This document shows positions 7,555 to 17,551 of a DNA stretch of 33,913 nt, one piece after another (positions within the stretch are counted from its first letter, which is position 1; each line of letters opens with the position of its first letter). The stretch covers positions 1-33,913 of the forward strand of contig JAJCZW010000189.1 of NCBI GenBank assembly GCA_029262155.1. Direction: 5' to 3'. The notes under the pieces were generated by a model, which had not been told where the DNA came from, did no database searches, and worked only from the letters and a program-made list of their open reading frames with translations. The position numbers and the translations under genes were made by a program. Source of the stretch: Gemmatimonadota bacterium (GTDB lineage: Bacteria; Gemmatimonadota; Gemmatimonadetes; Gemmatimonadales; GWC2-71-9).

Positions 7555-9053
7555 GCTTCGCCGAGTACGCCACGACGGATGCCGTGGGTTTGGCGGCACT
7601 GATCCGGGAAGGAGAGGTGCGACCGGAGGAGGTGCTCCAGACGGCGATCGAACGGGTTGAACGACTGAATCCTGCGGTGAACGCTGTCATCCGACCGATG
7701 TTCGAGGAAGGCCGCTCCGAGCTGCGTGACGCCAGCCAGCGGAGTCCGTTTGGTGGCGTCCCGTTCTTGCTCAAGGATCTACTCGCGAGCTACCGAGGGG
7801 TCCCATTGGCAAGCGGGAGTCGATTTCTGGCGGACTATGTCCCCGATCACGACAGCACTCTTGTGACCCGGTTTCGGCACGCTGGTCTGGTGACGATTGG
7901 AAAGACCAACACCCCAGAGCTTGGACTAACGCCGGTCACCGAACCGGAGTTGTTCGGGCCCACCCGAAATCCTTGGAACCACGATCGCACGGCCGGAGGA
8001 TCCAGCGGTGGGTCTGCCGTGGCCGTGGCACTCCGAATGGTTCCGATGGCTGGTGGTGGTGACGGTGGGGGCTCGATTCGGATTCCGGCGTCGTGCTGCG
8101 GGGTTTTTGGCTTCAAACCGACCCGGGGGCGAACGCCGATAGGCCCTGACCGTGCACGCATCCTGCAGGGGTCGGTTGTTGAGCATGCCTTAACCTGGTC
8201 GGTGCGTGACAGCGCCACGTTGTTGGACGCGACGGCTGGGCCAGAGCTTGGCGCCCCCTTCGTCCTCCCTCCCCCAGCGCGCCCCTTCGCGGAGGAGGTC
8301 CAGACTTCTCCTAGGACGCTCCGCATTGCGTACACCACCGAACCACTCTTGGGTCACACGGTCGACCCCATTTGCTGTCAGGGCGTCGAAGAGACCGTGG
8401 CGCTGCTTCGTCACTTGGGTCATAGAGTGGAGGAGGCGACTCCTCAGATAGACCGGGTGCGATTCAATCAGGCGTTCATGACGATGGTAACGGCCGAAAT
8501 GCGGGCCGACCTCCTAGAGATGGAGGAGGTGATGGGGCGTCGTGGGCGCCGGAGAGATTTCGAGCTGCAGACGTGGACCGTTATGCGATTGGCCGACGCA
8601 GTTTCAGGATCCCAATATGCCACTGCGCTACGGGTGCTTGACCAGGACTCTCGTGCGGTCGCCGACTTCTTTGAACCTTACGATCTCCTGCTGACACCCA
8701 CGCTTGCCTTCCCTCCGATACCACATCACAGCCTGAGCCCGGCCGGAGTCCCGCGGGTGATCATGGAAGTCCTGGGTCGCCTCCCGGGCGGAGGAAAGGT
8801 GCTGGATTGGGTGGGGGCATTGGAACAGGCCGCAGAAGAGGTCTTCGATTTCATTCCGTACACCCCACTTTTCAATGTGACCGGCCAGCCCGCGATGTCG
8901 GTGCCACTCTGTTGGTCTCCCGATGGGTTGCCTATCGGGATGCACTTCGTCGGGCGGTATGGAGACGAAGCGACACTCTTCCAGTTGGCGGGGCAGCTTG
9001 AGCGCGAAGCCCCCTGGGCCGATCGGCGCCCACCGGGGCCTTCGCAGCTCTGA
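7551..9053 (+). CDS. Amidase (amidase-signature family), cytoplasmic
   Basis: 500 residues with the full Ser-cisSer-Lys triad: K75 in FLLKDL, cis-Ser S151 in TAGGSSGGS and nucleophile S175 in DGGGSIRIPA. The 24-residue spacing matches the family. There is no signal peptide, so it should act in the cytoplasm, hydrolysing a carboxamide to acid and ammonia. Family members include fatty-acid amide hydrolases, 6-aminohexanoate-cyclic-dimer hydrolase and aryl-amidases; the long C-terminal part (HSLSPAGVPRVIMEVLGRLPGGGKVL) is closest in feel to that broad group. It follows the epimerase with an ATGA overlap and precedes a TonB receptor by 77 bases. The substrate is not predictable. Confidence 0.92.
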   Translation: MSFAEYATTDAVGLAALIREGEVRPEEVLQTAIERVERLNPAVNAVIRPMFEEGRSELRDASQRSPFGGVPFLLKDLLASYRGVPLASGSRFLADYVPDHDSTLVTRFRHAGLVTIGKTNTPELGLTPVTEPELFGPTRNPWNHDRTAGGSSGGSAVAVALRMVPMAGGGDGGGSIRIPASCCGVFGFKPTRGRTPIGPDRARILQGSVVEHALTWSVRDSATLLDATAGPELGAPFVLPPPARPFAEEVQTSPRTLRIAYTTEPLLGHTVDPICCQGVEETVALLRHLGHRVEEATPQIDRVRFNQAFMTMVTAEMRADLLEMEEVMGRRGRRRDFELQTWTVMRLADAVSGSQYATALRVLDQDSRAVADFFEPYDLLLTPTLAFPPIPHHSLSPAGVPRVIMEVLGRLPGGGKVLDWVGALEQAAEEVFDFIPYTPLFNVTGQPAMSVPLCWSPDGLPIGMHFVGRYGDEATLFQLAGQLEREAPWADRRPPGPSQL

Positions 9054-9130
9054 TCGGGGTATCTTCCTTCGGGTCCGAACGGTGCCGTCGCCGTCATCGT
9101 ATTCTGATAGCAGTCAACCAAGGGTCATGT

Positions 9131-11284
9131 GTGTCATTCCGTTTTCCTGACTGGTGCCGCTCGACGCCACTTGTGCTCTCGCTGGCGAGCGGCACGATCT
9201 CTCCCAACGAGCTCCTGGGACAAGACCCCGGGCGGCCGGACACCACCCGATTGCCGACCGTCGAAGTGACGCGCACCCGCTCCCGTCGCCCTCTGGCAGA
9301 TCAACCCCTGGCTTTTACCCAGATTCCCCGGACCGCCTTTACCGGAACATCGGGGTACGCTCTCGATGAGATCCTACGGTTCGTCCCGGGTGTCTTTGCC
9401 CAGTCCCGGTCAGGCACCTCCGATATCCGGTTGGTGATCCGAGGGTATGGAGCGCGCGGATCAGGGGATCGTTCCAACTCCGGGACCTCACGAGGCGTCC
9501 GGATCCTGGTCGACGGGTTTCCTGAGACTGAGCCCGACGGCCGGACTTCTTTCGATGGGATCGACCTCAACTCGGCTCGGAGTATCGACGTCATCCGGTC
9601 GAATGCATCGAGCGTCTGGGGCAATGCCGCTGGTGGGGTCGTGAACGTGTACACCGACGCCCCGCTAGATCATCCATATGGCACGGTCGAGAGTGCTGTC
9701 GGTGGCTTCGGCATGCGTAGGTTGAACGGACGACTGGGCACCCGGCTGGGGGAACAGAGTCGTCTTCACTCCGCGGTGTCGCGGACGACCTTCGACGGAT
9801 GGCGGGGCCATTCCTCAAGCGAGCGTACCCTCGCCTCGGCCTCGGTGGTGACGGAGTTTGGCGCGGGGACCTCGCTCGGGGTCTATGCCTATGGCGTCTC
9901 CCACCGCTTCCTCATTCCGGGCCCCCTGACCCAGGCACAGGTGAACGAGAACCCGCGCCAGGCTAACCCTTTCTACGCCGCGCGCGGAGAGCGACGGTTC
10001 AATCGGCTCGGCCGGTTAGGGGTCCGCGTCACACATCGACTCTCCCCGCGACTGGACATCAACTCCATGGTGTTCGTCAGCCCCAAGTTTCTGCAGCGAT
10101 CCGAACGGGGGACCTTTCGCGACTTCACTCGATATCATGTGGGCGGCAATGCGGTCATCACCTGGGAGGAGCCGTTCGGGTTTGATCTTGGTGCCCTGAC
10201 GGCGGGCGTGGACGAGGCCTACCAGGACGGGGCCATCCTGTTCTATTCGCTCTCTCCGACCAACGGTCGCGGTGACACCCTCCGAACCAACAAGCGGGAG
10301 GCCGCCAACAACTTCGGTGCCTTCGTGCAGCAGGAAATCACCGTCGGACGATGGGGATTGACGGTTGGCGCTCGGTACGACGACATCACCTACACCTCCG
10401 AAGATTTCCTCTCGAAGGGCTTCTCCGACACCAAGTCCTTCACTGGGGTGACCCCCAAGATCGGACTGACATTCGAACCTGGTGTGGGACAGACCCTCTA
10501 TGCCACACTCGGTGGTGGAGTCGAGGCCCCGGCGGGAAACGAGACCAATCCGGTCAGTACCTTTGGGCAAGACACGTTGTTTGCCATCAACCCATTGTTA
10601 GAGCCGATCCGCTCCACCACACTTGAGGCTGGCTATCGTCGGGTGGCGCTCATGGGATCGGCCATCCTGAGCCTCGACCTGGCGGCGTATCGTACTACGG
10701 TCCGGAACGAGATCATTCCCTTTCGTGGCGGTCAATTCACGCTGTCGGCCGGTCGAGTGAGGCGGATCGGCGCCGAAGTGGGTGCACAGCTCCTCGTGGG
10801 GAATTTTCGGGGCAACTTGGCGCTGACCTTCTCCCACAATCGGTATCAAGAGTATCTGGTGGATTCGGTCCATTTCGGACGTCCGGGATCTGTCGCCGAT
10901 TTCAGCGACAACACGGTGATCGGTGTCCCAGCTGCCACCTTTGCTGTCGGGGCGGGCTATCGGGTGCCTGCCCTGGGGAATCTTGAGACCAAGGCCACCC
11001 TCTATGGCGCGTCGCACTATTTTGCCGACGATGCAAACCGGGTGACCGTACCCTCCTGGAGAGCGGTCGATCTCACCGTTGGGTTACCCGCCGCACTGTC
11101 GCTCGGTGGTGGGCTGGGTGTTCGTGGGGCGCTGACGGTGAGTAACCTGTTCGATGCCAACTATCTGGGTTCGGCCTTCCTGAATCCAGACGTCGTCAAC
11201 GGCGTGCCGGTGGCATTCGAACCGGCTGCGCCGCGACGGCTTTTGGTTTCGTTCAGCATTGGACAATTCGGAGATGGAGAGTAG
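9131..11284 (+). CDS. TonB-dependent outer-membrane receptor
   Basis: 717 residues. The start is GTG with AAGGG upstream; a hydrophobic leader precedes [13 protein letters not shown]. The plug domain (about residues 45-190) has the usual progression [40 protein letters not shown] and [17 protein letters not shown]. The rest is a 22-strand-type barrel with repeated amphipathic strands, ending [10 protein letters not shown] with a terminal aromatic before a short tail. It imports a ligand too large for porins using TonB energy; the plug resembles FecA/CirA-type receptors. Its stop is 2 bases from the YbjQ-family gene. Flanking amidases suggest the ligand or its product contains amide bonds, but siderophore uptake cannot be excluded. 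Confidence 0.93.
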   Translation: MSFRFPDWCRSTPLVLSLASGTISPNELLGQDPGRPDTTRLPTVEVTRTRSRRPLADQPLAFTQIPRTAFTGTSGYALDEILRFVPGVFAQSRSGTSDIRLVIRGYGARGSGDRSNSGTSRGVRILVDGFPETEPDGRTSFDGIDLNSARSIDVIRSNASSVWGNAAGGVVNVYTDAPLDHPYGTVESAVGGFGMRRLNGRLGTRLGEQSRLHSAVSRTTFDGWRGHSSSERTLASASVVTEFGAGTSLGVYAYGVSHRFLIPGPLTQAQVNENPRQANPFYAARGERRFNRLGRLGVRVTHRLSPRLDINSMVFVSPKFLQRSERGTFRDFTRYHVGGNAVITWEEPFGFDLGALTAGVDEAYQDGAILFYSLSPTNGRGDTLRTNKREAANNFGAFVQQEITVGRWGLTVGARYDDITYTSEDFLSKGFSDTKSFTGVTPKIGLTFEPGVGQTLYATLGGGVEAPAGNETNPVSTFGQDTLFAINPLLEPIRSTTLEAGYRRVALMGSAILSLDLAAYRTTVRNEIIPFRGGQFTLSAGRVRRIGAEVGAQLLVGNFRGNLALTFSHNRYQEYLVDSVHFGRPGSVADFSDNTVIGVPAATFAVGAGYRVPALGNLETKATLYGASHYFADDANRVTVPSWRAVDLTVGLPAALSLGGGLGVRGALTVSNLFDANYLGSAFLNPDVVNGVPVAFEPAAPRRLLVSFSIGQFGDGE

Positions 11285-11286
11285 GC

Positions 11287-11667
11287 ATGGCGCGCACATT
11301 GATGAACCGAGAGACGCCGGTTTCGCGGATCTCCCATGAAATGACCAGCACCGCGTTCACATTGGAGAACTATCACATCGTGCGCACGCTCGGTGTCGTG
11401 ATGGGGATTACGGTGCGATCCCGGTCGATCTTCGGGACCATGGGCGCCGGCATCCAGACCTTGTTTGGCGGCAACATTACCCTGTTCACCGAACTCTGTG
11501 AGCGGAGCCGGTCGGAGGCTTTCGAGCTGATGCTCCAACACGCCGAACAACATGGAGCGAATGCGGTCGTGGCGATTCGGTACGACGCCAACGAAGTGAT
11601 GAGTGGCGTCACCGAGGTGTTGTGCTATGGAACCGCGGTGGAGGTGGAGGAGGTCCTCGATGGGTAG
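11287..11667 (+). CDS. YbjQ/UPF0145 (DUF74) family protein
   Basis: 126 residues with an excellent match to the YbjQ family: [55 protein letters not shown] and [13 protein letters not shown]. Members form pentameric rings and are annotated as heavy-metal-binding on structural grounds; the cellular role is unproven. There is no signal peptide, so it is cytoplasmic. It begins 2 bases after the TonB receptor stop, with SD GGAG inside the receptor's last codons, and overlaps the next amidase by 8 bases. Its tight placement in this operon is odd because the family usually stands alone or beside housekeeping genes. Confidence 0.92.
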   Translation: MARTLMNRETPVSRISHEMTSTAFTLENYHIVRTLGVVMGITVRSRSIFGTMGAGIQTLFGGNITLFTELCERSRSEAFELMLQHAEQHGANAVVAIRYDANEVMSGVTEVLCYGTAVEVEEVLDG

Positions 11668-13225
11668 GCCGCGACGAATGGGTAAGCTCCATGGTGCGAT
11701 GGCGAGTGTCGCCCTGCTCGGCTGGCATGGGCTCCTCCAAGCACAACAACCCTTTCGAGTCGAAGAGGCAACCATTGCCTCGGTCCATGAAGCGCTCGCC
11801 AGCGGGAAAACGAGTTGCCATCAGGTCGTGGCGGCGTATCTCAACCGGATCGATCGATACGATCATAGTGGGCCCGCACTCAACGCCTTGGTCGTTGTGA
11901 ATCCTGCGGCCCTGACGGTTGCTGATTCTCTTGACCGGGCCAGGATAGGCGGAGCGCCACTCGGTGACTTGCACTGCGTCCCAATGATCGTCAAAGACAA
12001 CTACGATACCAAAGACCTCCAAACAACAGGCGGGTCGTTGGCGCTGGCAGGGATGCGCCCCACGAGCGACGCCTTTGCGTTAGGGAAGCTCCGCAGGGCG
12101 GGAGCGATTGTGCTGGCTAAGTCAAACATGGCTGAACTCGCTTTCAGTCCCTATGAAACCGTGAGTTCGATCCTACCGGGGTATACCCGGAATCCCTACG
12201 CTACCGATCGGGTGACGGCAGGGTCGAGTGGAGGAACCGCTGCCGCGGTCGCGGCGAACATGGGGTTGGTCGGGCTTGGGACCGACACCGGCAACTCGAT
12301 TCGAGGCCCCAGTGCCCACCAGAGCTTGGTGGGGATACGGAGCACGATGGGACTTGTCAGCCGGACCGGAATCGTGCCGCTCAACCTGTCGGCCGACATC
12401 GCCGGACCCCTGACGCGTACTGTCGCCGACGCCGCCCGCGTACTCGCGGTAATGGCCGCCCCTGATTCTGCCGATCCTGTCACGCTCACCGCTCCCGCGC
12501 GATCGACCTCCTACATCACCGCGCTCGATCCGGATGTACTCCGTGGCACACGACTCGGGGTGCTCCACGCCGCCTACGAGCGGCCGACCTTGGATCCGGA
12601 GGTGGCCGCCCGATTCGCCGAGGCGGTGGCCGATCTCAGGAGGCTTGGAGCAACGGTGGTCGATGACGTGCCGGTGCCGGAACTCGCCGAACTGCGGCGT
12701 CAAGTCGCCGGCGGGTGCAATCCGTTCCGAACGGAGTTCGAGGCCTACCTGGCGGGTGAAGGCGATCGGGCACCGATCCACACCCTTGAGGCGTTGGTCC
12801 AATCGCGGAGATTTCATCCGTCGATCGAGAGCCGGCTCCGGTCGGCACTCGCTGCCACCTACTCCGACACGAGTGCTGGGTGTCGGAGTATCCGTGCGTT
12901 TTCTGCGGGACTCCGTACCGCCGTTCTCCGAGCGATGGAGCAGGCCGATGTCAACGCATTGCTCTATCCGACCTGGAGTAACCCGCCTCGATTGATCGGT
13001 GATCTGAACACTCCCCATGGCGATAACAATCAACTGTTTGCGCCCCGGACCGGGTTCCCTGCCATCACCGTCCCCATGGGATATCTTCGAGGTGAGCGGT
13101 TGCCGGCCGGACTGCAGTTTCTGGGTCGACCGTGGGAGGAAGGAACCCTGTTTGGCTTGGCATTCGCCTACGAACAGGGGACCCATCATCGACGACCGCC
13201 CCCGACCACCCCGCCTCTGGAGTGA
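11660..13225 (+). CDS. Exported amidase (amidase-signature family)
   Basis: 521 residues. The track start at 11603 is inside the YbjQ gene; ATG 11660 has a near-ideal AGGAGGT SD and gives a clean signal peptide ([12 protein letters not shown], hydrophobic [15 protein letters not shown]). Triad: K112 in MIVKDNYD, cis-Ser S189 in [11 protein letters not shown] and nucleophile S213 in [12 protein letters not shown], again 24 apart. The domain resembles secreted peptide amidases that deamidate C-terminal peptide amides, or glutamyl-tRNA amidotransferase A-like hydrolases. Export separates it from the cytoplasmic amidase earlier in the same operon. The pair suggests periplasmic plus intracellular processing of one class of amide. 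Confidence 0.92.
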   Translation: MGRPRRMGKLHGAMASVALLGWHGLLQAQQPFRVEEATIASVHEALASGKTSCHQVVAAYLNRIDRYDHSGPALNALVVVNPAALTVADSLDRARIGGAPLGDLHCVPMIVKDNYDTKDLQTTGGSLALAGMRPTSDAFALGKLRRAGAIVLAKSNMAELAFSPYETVSSILPGYTRNPYATDRVTAGSSGGTAAAVAANMGLVGLGTDTGNSIRGPSAHQSLVGIRSTMGLVSRTGIVPLNLSADIAGPLTRTVADAARVLAVMAAPDSADPVTLTAPARSTSYITALDPDVLRGTRLGVLHAAYERPTLDPEVAARFAEAVADLRRLGATVVDDVPVPELAELRRQVAGGCNPFRTEFEAYLAGEGDRAPIHTLEALVQSRRFHPSIESRLRSALAATYSDTSAGCRSIRAFSAGLRTAVLRAMEQADVNALLYPTWSNPPRLIGDLNTPHGDNNQLFAPRTGFPAITVPMGYLRGERLPAGLQFLGRPWEEGTLFGLAFAYEQGTHHRRPPPTTPPLE

Positions 13226-13269
13226 TGCCGTCGGTGTGCTCGCACCTGTTCTCACCTTGGAGCTGACCT

Positions 13270-14001
13270 ATGTGGACGATGCTGCTTACCGCTCTCACGA
13301 TCACGACCCAATCTGCCGCAGATTCGACAGTCTACCGCACCCTCTTTCTTCGGGCCGCCCCGGGACAGCTGTTGGAGTTGGTCGACCTCTACAAGGCGCG
13401 GATGCCGGTCCATGAAGCAGCGGGTGAGGTGCAACCGCTCTTTGCCCGCCACAGCCAGGGCGACCAATGGGATCTGATGTTGCTCTACCCCATTGGGTCG
13501 CTGGAGTCGTACTACGCCTCGGCGCGTCAAACTCGGTGGGCCAACGCGGCAGCTTCATTGGGATACGACGAGGCGGCGTTTCAGGCACAGGCCGATAAGC
13601 TGACATCATGGCGCGAGGAACTCTTTGTCGAAGGCCCATCCCTGGCCACCTTCCTCGCTCGGAATGAGAGCGCCGGGTTTTATCATCTCGAGGTCTTCCT
13701 TGCGTTGGCGGGGCAACGGCAAGGCCTGCTTCACCAACGAGTGATGGAGAACGACTATCTCAAGCGGATTGGTCGGGAGGAGAACCTTATCTTCACTCGG
13801 CTCGGTGGAGCGCCGTGGGACCTCTTCACGTTAGGCTATTACCGGAACCTGCAGCACTACGCCAAACCGAGCACCCTCTCGGCGGAGGAGAGCGACCGTG
13901 CGGCGAAGGCTGCCGGGTTTGAGGGCGGGAATACCATCGGAAGCTACCTTCGGACGTTTCTCCAGGGGCATCACGACACCCTGCTCAACCGCGTCCAATA
14001 A
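13270..14001 (+). CDS. Secreted protein with two NIPSNAP/ABM-like halves, function unknown
   Basis: 243 residues with a short signal peptide (MWTMLLTALTITTQSAADS). The mature part appears to hold two similar beta-alpha-beta units. YRTLFLRAAPGQLLELVDLYK to DQWDLMLLYPIGSLESYY is the first; FYHLEVFLALAGQRQGLLHQ to PWDLFTLGYYRNLQHY is the second. Both have a strand, a long helix and a WDLxxLxYY strand, which fits a tandem dimeric alpha+beta barrel (NIPSNAP/ABM-like) fold. The motif parallel is visible; the fold is inferred. It starts 44 bases after the exported amidase with GGAG at 7 bases, and closes the operon. No catalytic residues are recognisable. Confidence 0.65.
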   Translation: MWTMLLTALTITTQSAADSTVYRTLFLRAAPGQLLELVDLYKARMPVHEAAGEVQPLFARHSQGDQWDLMLLYPIGSLESYYASARQTRWANAAASLGYDEAAFQAQADKLTSWREELFVEGPSLATFLARNESAGFYHLEVFLALAGQRQGLLHQRVMENDYLKRIGREENLIFTRLGGAPWDLFTLGYYRNLQHYAKPSTLSAEESDRAAKAAGFEGGNTIGSYLRTFLQGHHDTLLNRVQ

Positions 14002-14010
14002 CGTGGTGGA

Positions 14011-14148
14011 TCATTTGGTCCAGATCACCACCACACAATCGGAATCGGTGACGCTGAACTCGGCAGGTGTCTCTGTGGTAGAACGATAGATTTCCAGCGT
14101 CGTCGGTTGGGTACCGAACACCACGGTGCCGATCAGGAGCAGGGTCGA
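14011..14148 (-). pseudogene. C-terminal remnant of a CarboxypepD_reg/plug-type protein
   Basis: A minus-strand frame ends TTLEIYRSTTETPAEF then SVTDSDCVVVIWTK and a stop at 14011-14013. It aligns with the end of the intact gene at 16543-17319 (AMEIYTSPIHTPEEF, RRDAPCVIVLWTR): EIY, S, TP, EF, C, V, WT are shared in register. The frame has no ATG start and runs back only to a stop inside the 3' end of the DUF5916 gene. It is too short for the ORF track. I read it as the surviving tail of a paralogue deleted between the two convergent gene ends. The upstream limit given is approximate. Confidence 0.6.
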
Positions 14149-14167
14149 CAGCCTCGAGACCTCACGG

Positions 14168-16375
14168 CTAGCGACGGAAGGTGTAGGTGTACTTCGCCAT
14201 CAGGGCACGTTCCTGCGAAAGGGGGAGTGATGGAGCGGCGCGACCCCGGTCAGTGTTCAAACGATCATTGTAGACCAGCCAAAGATCTTGTCCCTCACTC
14301 ACGTGGTATCGGAGGCGTACGTTGGCTGCCACATTGCGGGCTGCCTGATTGTACTGTACGAACACAGTACCGGAGAGGTGGGCATTGAGCGCACCCTGGG
14401 CGCGGACTCTCACCAGGTCGGCGTTGAATTCCTGGCCTCTGGTGCCAAAGCGGAATCGTTGGATGGTGTAGTTGATGCCCAGGTCGAGGTGCTCCGACAC
14501 GGTCCAGAATGGTGCGATCGTTGTCGACCACTGGGTGCCGTCGTAGAAGTCGCCGACCTGTGCATTCAGGTTGAACTGAAACCGATCTCCTCCCGGGGCG
14601 GAGTAGGCTGCCTGGATCGCGTCGAAGGTGTAGCGTCCAGTCGGGACGAAGGCATCTGCACTGAACCGGAGGTCTTGCTGCAGGTCCTCGGTATTGCGCG
14701 TCACACCGATCCATCCGAGCGCCCCCGCCTTGGTGGTGTAGTTCACGAACCCACCGAGGAAGGCCGACTGAAGACGGTGGTCGCTGTTCCGGTCGAACCC
14801 AGAGATCGCCACGCTGGGCTGGATGCTCCGGATAAAGCTCCCGCCCGGAAAGATGCCGTACCGGAGATTCACGAATCCGTTTCGGTAGTCACGCCGGGGT
14901 GTAAACCCCAGGCTCGGGTCGAAACGGGCACCGGCCCATTTCACCCCGACGTTGTATGCGAACCCCTTGCTGGTAAGCGATCCCGGCCGATCGACACTCA
15001 CCCGGACCATCCCGGCATCCCCGGGATCGTTGCTGCCCTCGCTGTCGACCGTATGCGCCCACTGGGTGGTGAGATAGTCGTTATCGAAGAGTCGAACCCG
15101 TCCGTCGATCGCATAGGAGATGTTAGACTGGCCGTCGGTCCGAAGACGGGTGGTGGCCATCATCCCGAGCGTCGATTGATTGTTGAACACGCGACGCCGA
15201 GCGCGAAAGACACCGAGGTTCTCGGACTCCCCGTCGAGTCCGGTGTCTGTGTGCATGTCCAGCAGCCCAAAGTCCCAGCCGCCACTCCGGCCGACCAACC
15301 GAGCGCCACCGTAGATGCGAAGCGGCATGCCGCCATCCGTCAACCCAATTCGACGACTGTGAAAAAACAGACTCGGGTCATTGAACCCACCGAGCCCTAA
15401 CGAGAATATGCCGGATCTCTCTTGAAAAAACTGACGTTTCTCCGGAAAGAAGAGTGAAAACCGCGTCAGGTTCACCTGCTCATCGTCGGCTTCCACCTGA
15501 GCGAAATCGGTGTTCGCGGTCAGATCCAGGGTGACGCTGCCGGTCACGCCGTACTTGACGTCGAGCCCGACTTCGGACTTGAGATCTTGGGTTCGGCCCG
15601 AGCCGATAGTCGGCGGCCGGGCGGCATCGGTTGCTCCGCTCAGGAGGTAGGGGGTGACGTACACCGGTGACCGGGAACCGATGCCGGAAAAGACCACATC
15701 GCGTGCGACACTCGAGCGATCGGGGGCGTTGGCGAAACTTGGATCCAAGGCAGGGAAGGTGGCAAGCTCATTCGTCGCGGCGATAAAACGGGAGACAATG
15801 AGCCCCATCACCACCTCACCGTTCCGTACCTGATACCGTAAGCTCGACAAGGGAATCCTGATTTCGGCCGACCAGCCAGCCGCGTCGCGCGCAACCTGCA
15901 CATCCCAGAAGGTGTTCCAATCAGGGTTCCGCGAAGCCCCATCGCCGGTGACCCCGTAGTCGAGACGAACGCCAGCGGGCGTGGTCACGAACGCGACAGC
16001 GTTCTCATTGTCGTCGAATGTGTCGAGCAGCAATGTGAAGGCATCCTCGGCTCCGACCTGATCCCGAGTGAGTGACGCCGTCCGGATCGATCGAGGATCG
16101 CGAGTAAAGAAGAAGCCCCCGGCGTAGAGATAGGTGTCATCGTACGCGAACCGGATATCGGATCGTTCAGTCGGCTCCTGGCCAAAGGTCGGGCGGTGGC
16201 CAGTTAGCGGCAGCGGTGTGGCGGTCTGCCATGCCGGTTCGTTCGGGATGCCGTCAAACCGAATCGGCTGGGCCAGACGGGATATACGAAGCGGGGCCTG
16301 GGCCGACGACGACGAGGCGGCGGACACTGCGATGGCGACCAGGGCGATGAGCGCCGTGAGGCGAGACGTTTGCAT
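14168..16375 (-). CDS. DUF5916 outer-membrane protein with N-terminal CBM9-like domain
   Basis: 735 residues. A signal peptide (MQTSRLTALIALVAIAVSAASSSSAQA) is followed by a CBM9-like sandwich (FDGIPNEPAWQTA to DDTYLYAGGFF, then WSAEIRIPLSSLRY) over about residues 35-215. A long beta-rich DUF5916 part follows, including QVNLTRFSLFFPEKRQFFQERSGIF and strands ending MAKYTYTFRR, typical of an outer-membrane barrel. The family is common in Gemmatimonadota, Acidobacteriota and Bacteroidota and is often annotated as carbohydrate-binding; no ligand is proven. The ATG at 16375 follows the standard leader, although no strong SD is visible. It lies between the plug-type gene upstream and a remnant of a similar gene downstream. 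Confidence 0.9.
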   Translation of the reverse strand: MQTSRLTALIALVAIAVSAASSSSAQAPLRISRLAQPIRFDGIPNEPAWQTATPLPLTGHRPTFGQEPTERSDIRFAYDDTYLYAGGFFFTRDPRSIRTASLTRDQVGAEDAFTLLLDTFDDNENAVAFVTTPAGVRLDYGVTGDGASRNPDWNTFWDVQVARDAAGWSAEIRIPLSSLRYQVRNGEVVMGLIVSRFIAATNELATFPALDPSFANAPDRSSVARDVVFSGIGSRSPVYVTPYLLSGATDAARPPTIGSGRTQDLKSEVGLDVKYGVTGSVTLDLTANTDFAQVEADDEQVNLTRFSLFFPEKRQFFQERSGIFSLGLGGFNDPSLFFHSRRIGLTDGGMPLRIYGGARLVGRSGGWDFGLLDMHTDTGLDGESENLGVFRARRRVFNNQSTLGMMATTRLRTDGQSNISYAIDGRVRLFDNDYLTTQWAHTVDSEGSNDPGDAGMVRVSVDRPGSLTSKGFAYNVGVKWAGARFDPSLGFTPRRDYRNGFVNLRYGIFPGGSFIRSIQPSVAISGFDRNSDHRLQSAFLGGFVNYTTKAGALGWIGVTRNTEDLQQDLRFSADAFVPTGRYTFDAIQAAYSAPGGDRFQFNLNAQVGDFYDGTQWSTTIAPFWTVSEHLDLGINYTIQRFRFGTRGQEFNADLVRVRAQGALNAHLSGTVFVQYNQAARNVAANVRLRYHVSEGQDLWLVYNDRLNTDRGRAAPSLPLSQERALMAKYTYTFRR

Positions 16376-16542
16376 GGAGCAACGATAGGATCAACTGGAG
16401 GGCAGCAAAGATGTCTGGGATGACTGGCGATAGCGTGGGGTCAACGGCAAGCGGGAAGGATAGGTGGGAGATGCAAACCGAGCCTGACCTCGATGCTGCG
16501 GCGCCAGACCCGGTCGGTGCTAGAGAAACAACGGTGTGTCGA

Positions 16543-17319
16543 TCAGCCTCCCCGAGTCCACAAGACGATCACGCAGGGTGCATCGCGACGAAACTCTTCC
16601 GGCGTATGGATCGGCGAGGTGTAGATCTCCATCGCTTCGACCTGCTCGATGTCGAGATTGTCGATATCGAAGCTACCAAAGGTGCGGGCCCCGTTGACGT
16701 AGATAACCGGATAGGGCGGCTGGTTACTGGTGTAGCCTCGGGGACACTGGGGGACTCGTCCCCCATTCGCAAACCGTGTCAGGATCCCACGCTTGGATAC
16801 GATATCCAGGACCCTGGTAAGCCCGGATTTTTCAATATCCTCTCGCGTCACGAAGGCACTCGGCGGCGCGTTGCTATTCAACATCCTATTGGCGAAGCCA
16901 ACCATCGCCCCACGATAGGTCCTGCCGCGGGCAACCACACCCACCTCCGGAAGAACTATCGCGTCCGCGGCGAGAATGATCCCTATCCGGACGGTGTCCC
17001 CACCTGCCACCGTCGCATCGAAGGTCTGGGGTTGAAAACCGATCCGGCGGACCTGGACTTGTTCGTCGCCAGCAGGGATACCACTCAGGACGAAGATGCC
17101 ATCCCCATTTGTTGTGGCCTTGACCTGACTCTTGAGTGCAACGACGTCCGCGCCCTCGAGAGGCGTCTTGTTGGTGTCCGCCACGATCCCGATGATGGTC
17201 GAAGTCTTCTTCTGGTCCGACTTGTCTTGCGCCATGAGCGTCGAGCCGGCAACCAGGGTAAGTGCGGCCACGCCGATGGCGGCGGTCCACATCTGTCCAG
17301 CTGTTCTCGGTCTGTCCAT
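16543..17319 (-). CDS. Secreted CarboxypepD_reg/TonB-plug-like protein without barrel
   Basis: 258 residues. The track ORF (to 18060) is extended by a shadow of the cyclase gene; the ATG at 17319 gives a signal peptide (MDRPRTAGQMWTAAIGVAALTLVAGSTLMAQD). Next comes a CarboxypepD_reg domain, TIIGIVADTNKTPLEGADVVAL to QVQVRRIGFQPQTFDATV, then a plug-like segment (VVARGRTYRGAMVGFANRM, FVTREDIEKSGLTRVLDIVSKRG, YPVIYVNGARTFGSFD, VEAMEIYTSP). It ends at CVIVLWTRGG where a barrel would otherwise begin. Two Cys (PQCPRG and APCVIV) could form a disulfide. This is a known architecture in Gemmatimonadota with unknown role, perhaps a periplasmic binding or signalling module. Moderate confidence in function, high in coding. 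Confidence 0.85.
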   Translation of the reverse strand: MDRPRTAGQMWTAAIGVAALTLVAGSTLMAQDKSDQKKTSTIIGIVADTNKTPLEGADVVALKSQVKATTNGDGIFVLSGIPAGDEQVQVRRIGFQPQTFDATVAGGDTVRIGIILAADAIVLPEVGVVARGRTYRGAMVGFANRMLNSNAPPSAFVTREDIEKSGLTRVLDIVSKRGILTRFANGGRVPQCPRGYTSNQPPYPVIYVNGARTFGSFDIDNLDIEQVEAMEIYTSPIHTPEEFRRDAPCVIVLWTRGG

Positions 17320-17361
17320 TGAGGGCCTCTGTAGGTCCGAATTCACACAATCCATCGAATG

Positions 17362-17380
17362 AGGAGACGACGAGTCTCCT
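17362..17380. promoter_or_regulatory. Inverted repeat upstream of the plug-like gene
   Basis: AGGAGAC-GACGA-GTCTCCT is a perfect 7-bp inverted repeat with a 5-base spacer, 43 bases before the ATG of the 258-residue secreted protein. It is unlikely to end transcription of the trio (the cyclase gene ends 170 bases further) because no U-run follows. It could be an operator or a 5'-UTR hairpin. Confidence 0.35.
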
Positions 17381-17551
17381 GGCATACAACACGGTGCCCA
17401 ACCTCCGATGGTTCCGAAGTTCTCTGGGAAGCTAGCGCCGCTCGGGGCCTTCTCGCCATGCACTGGCCCGTTCTTGCCGGTGAGGTTCCTGCAATCACTC
17501 ACCTTATGGACGAATTGATGGGAGCTTCTCCGCTCCCCCCCAGCCCCCCGC

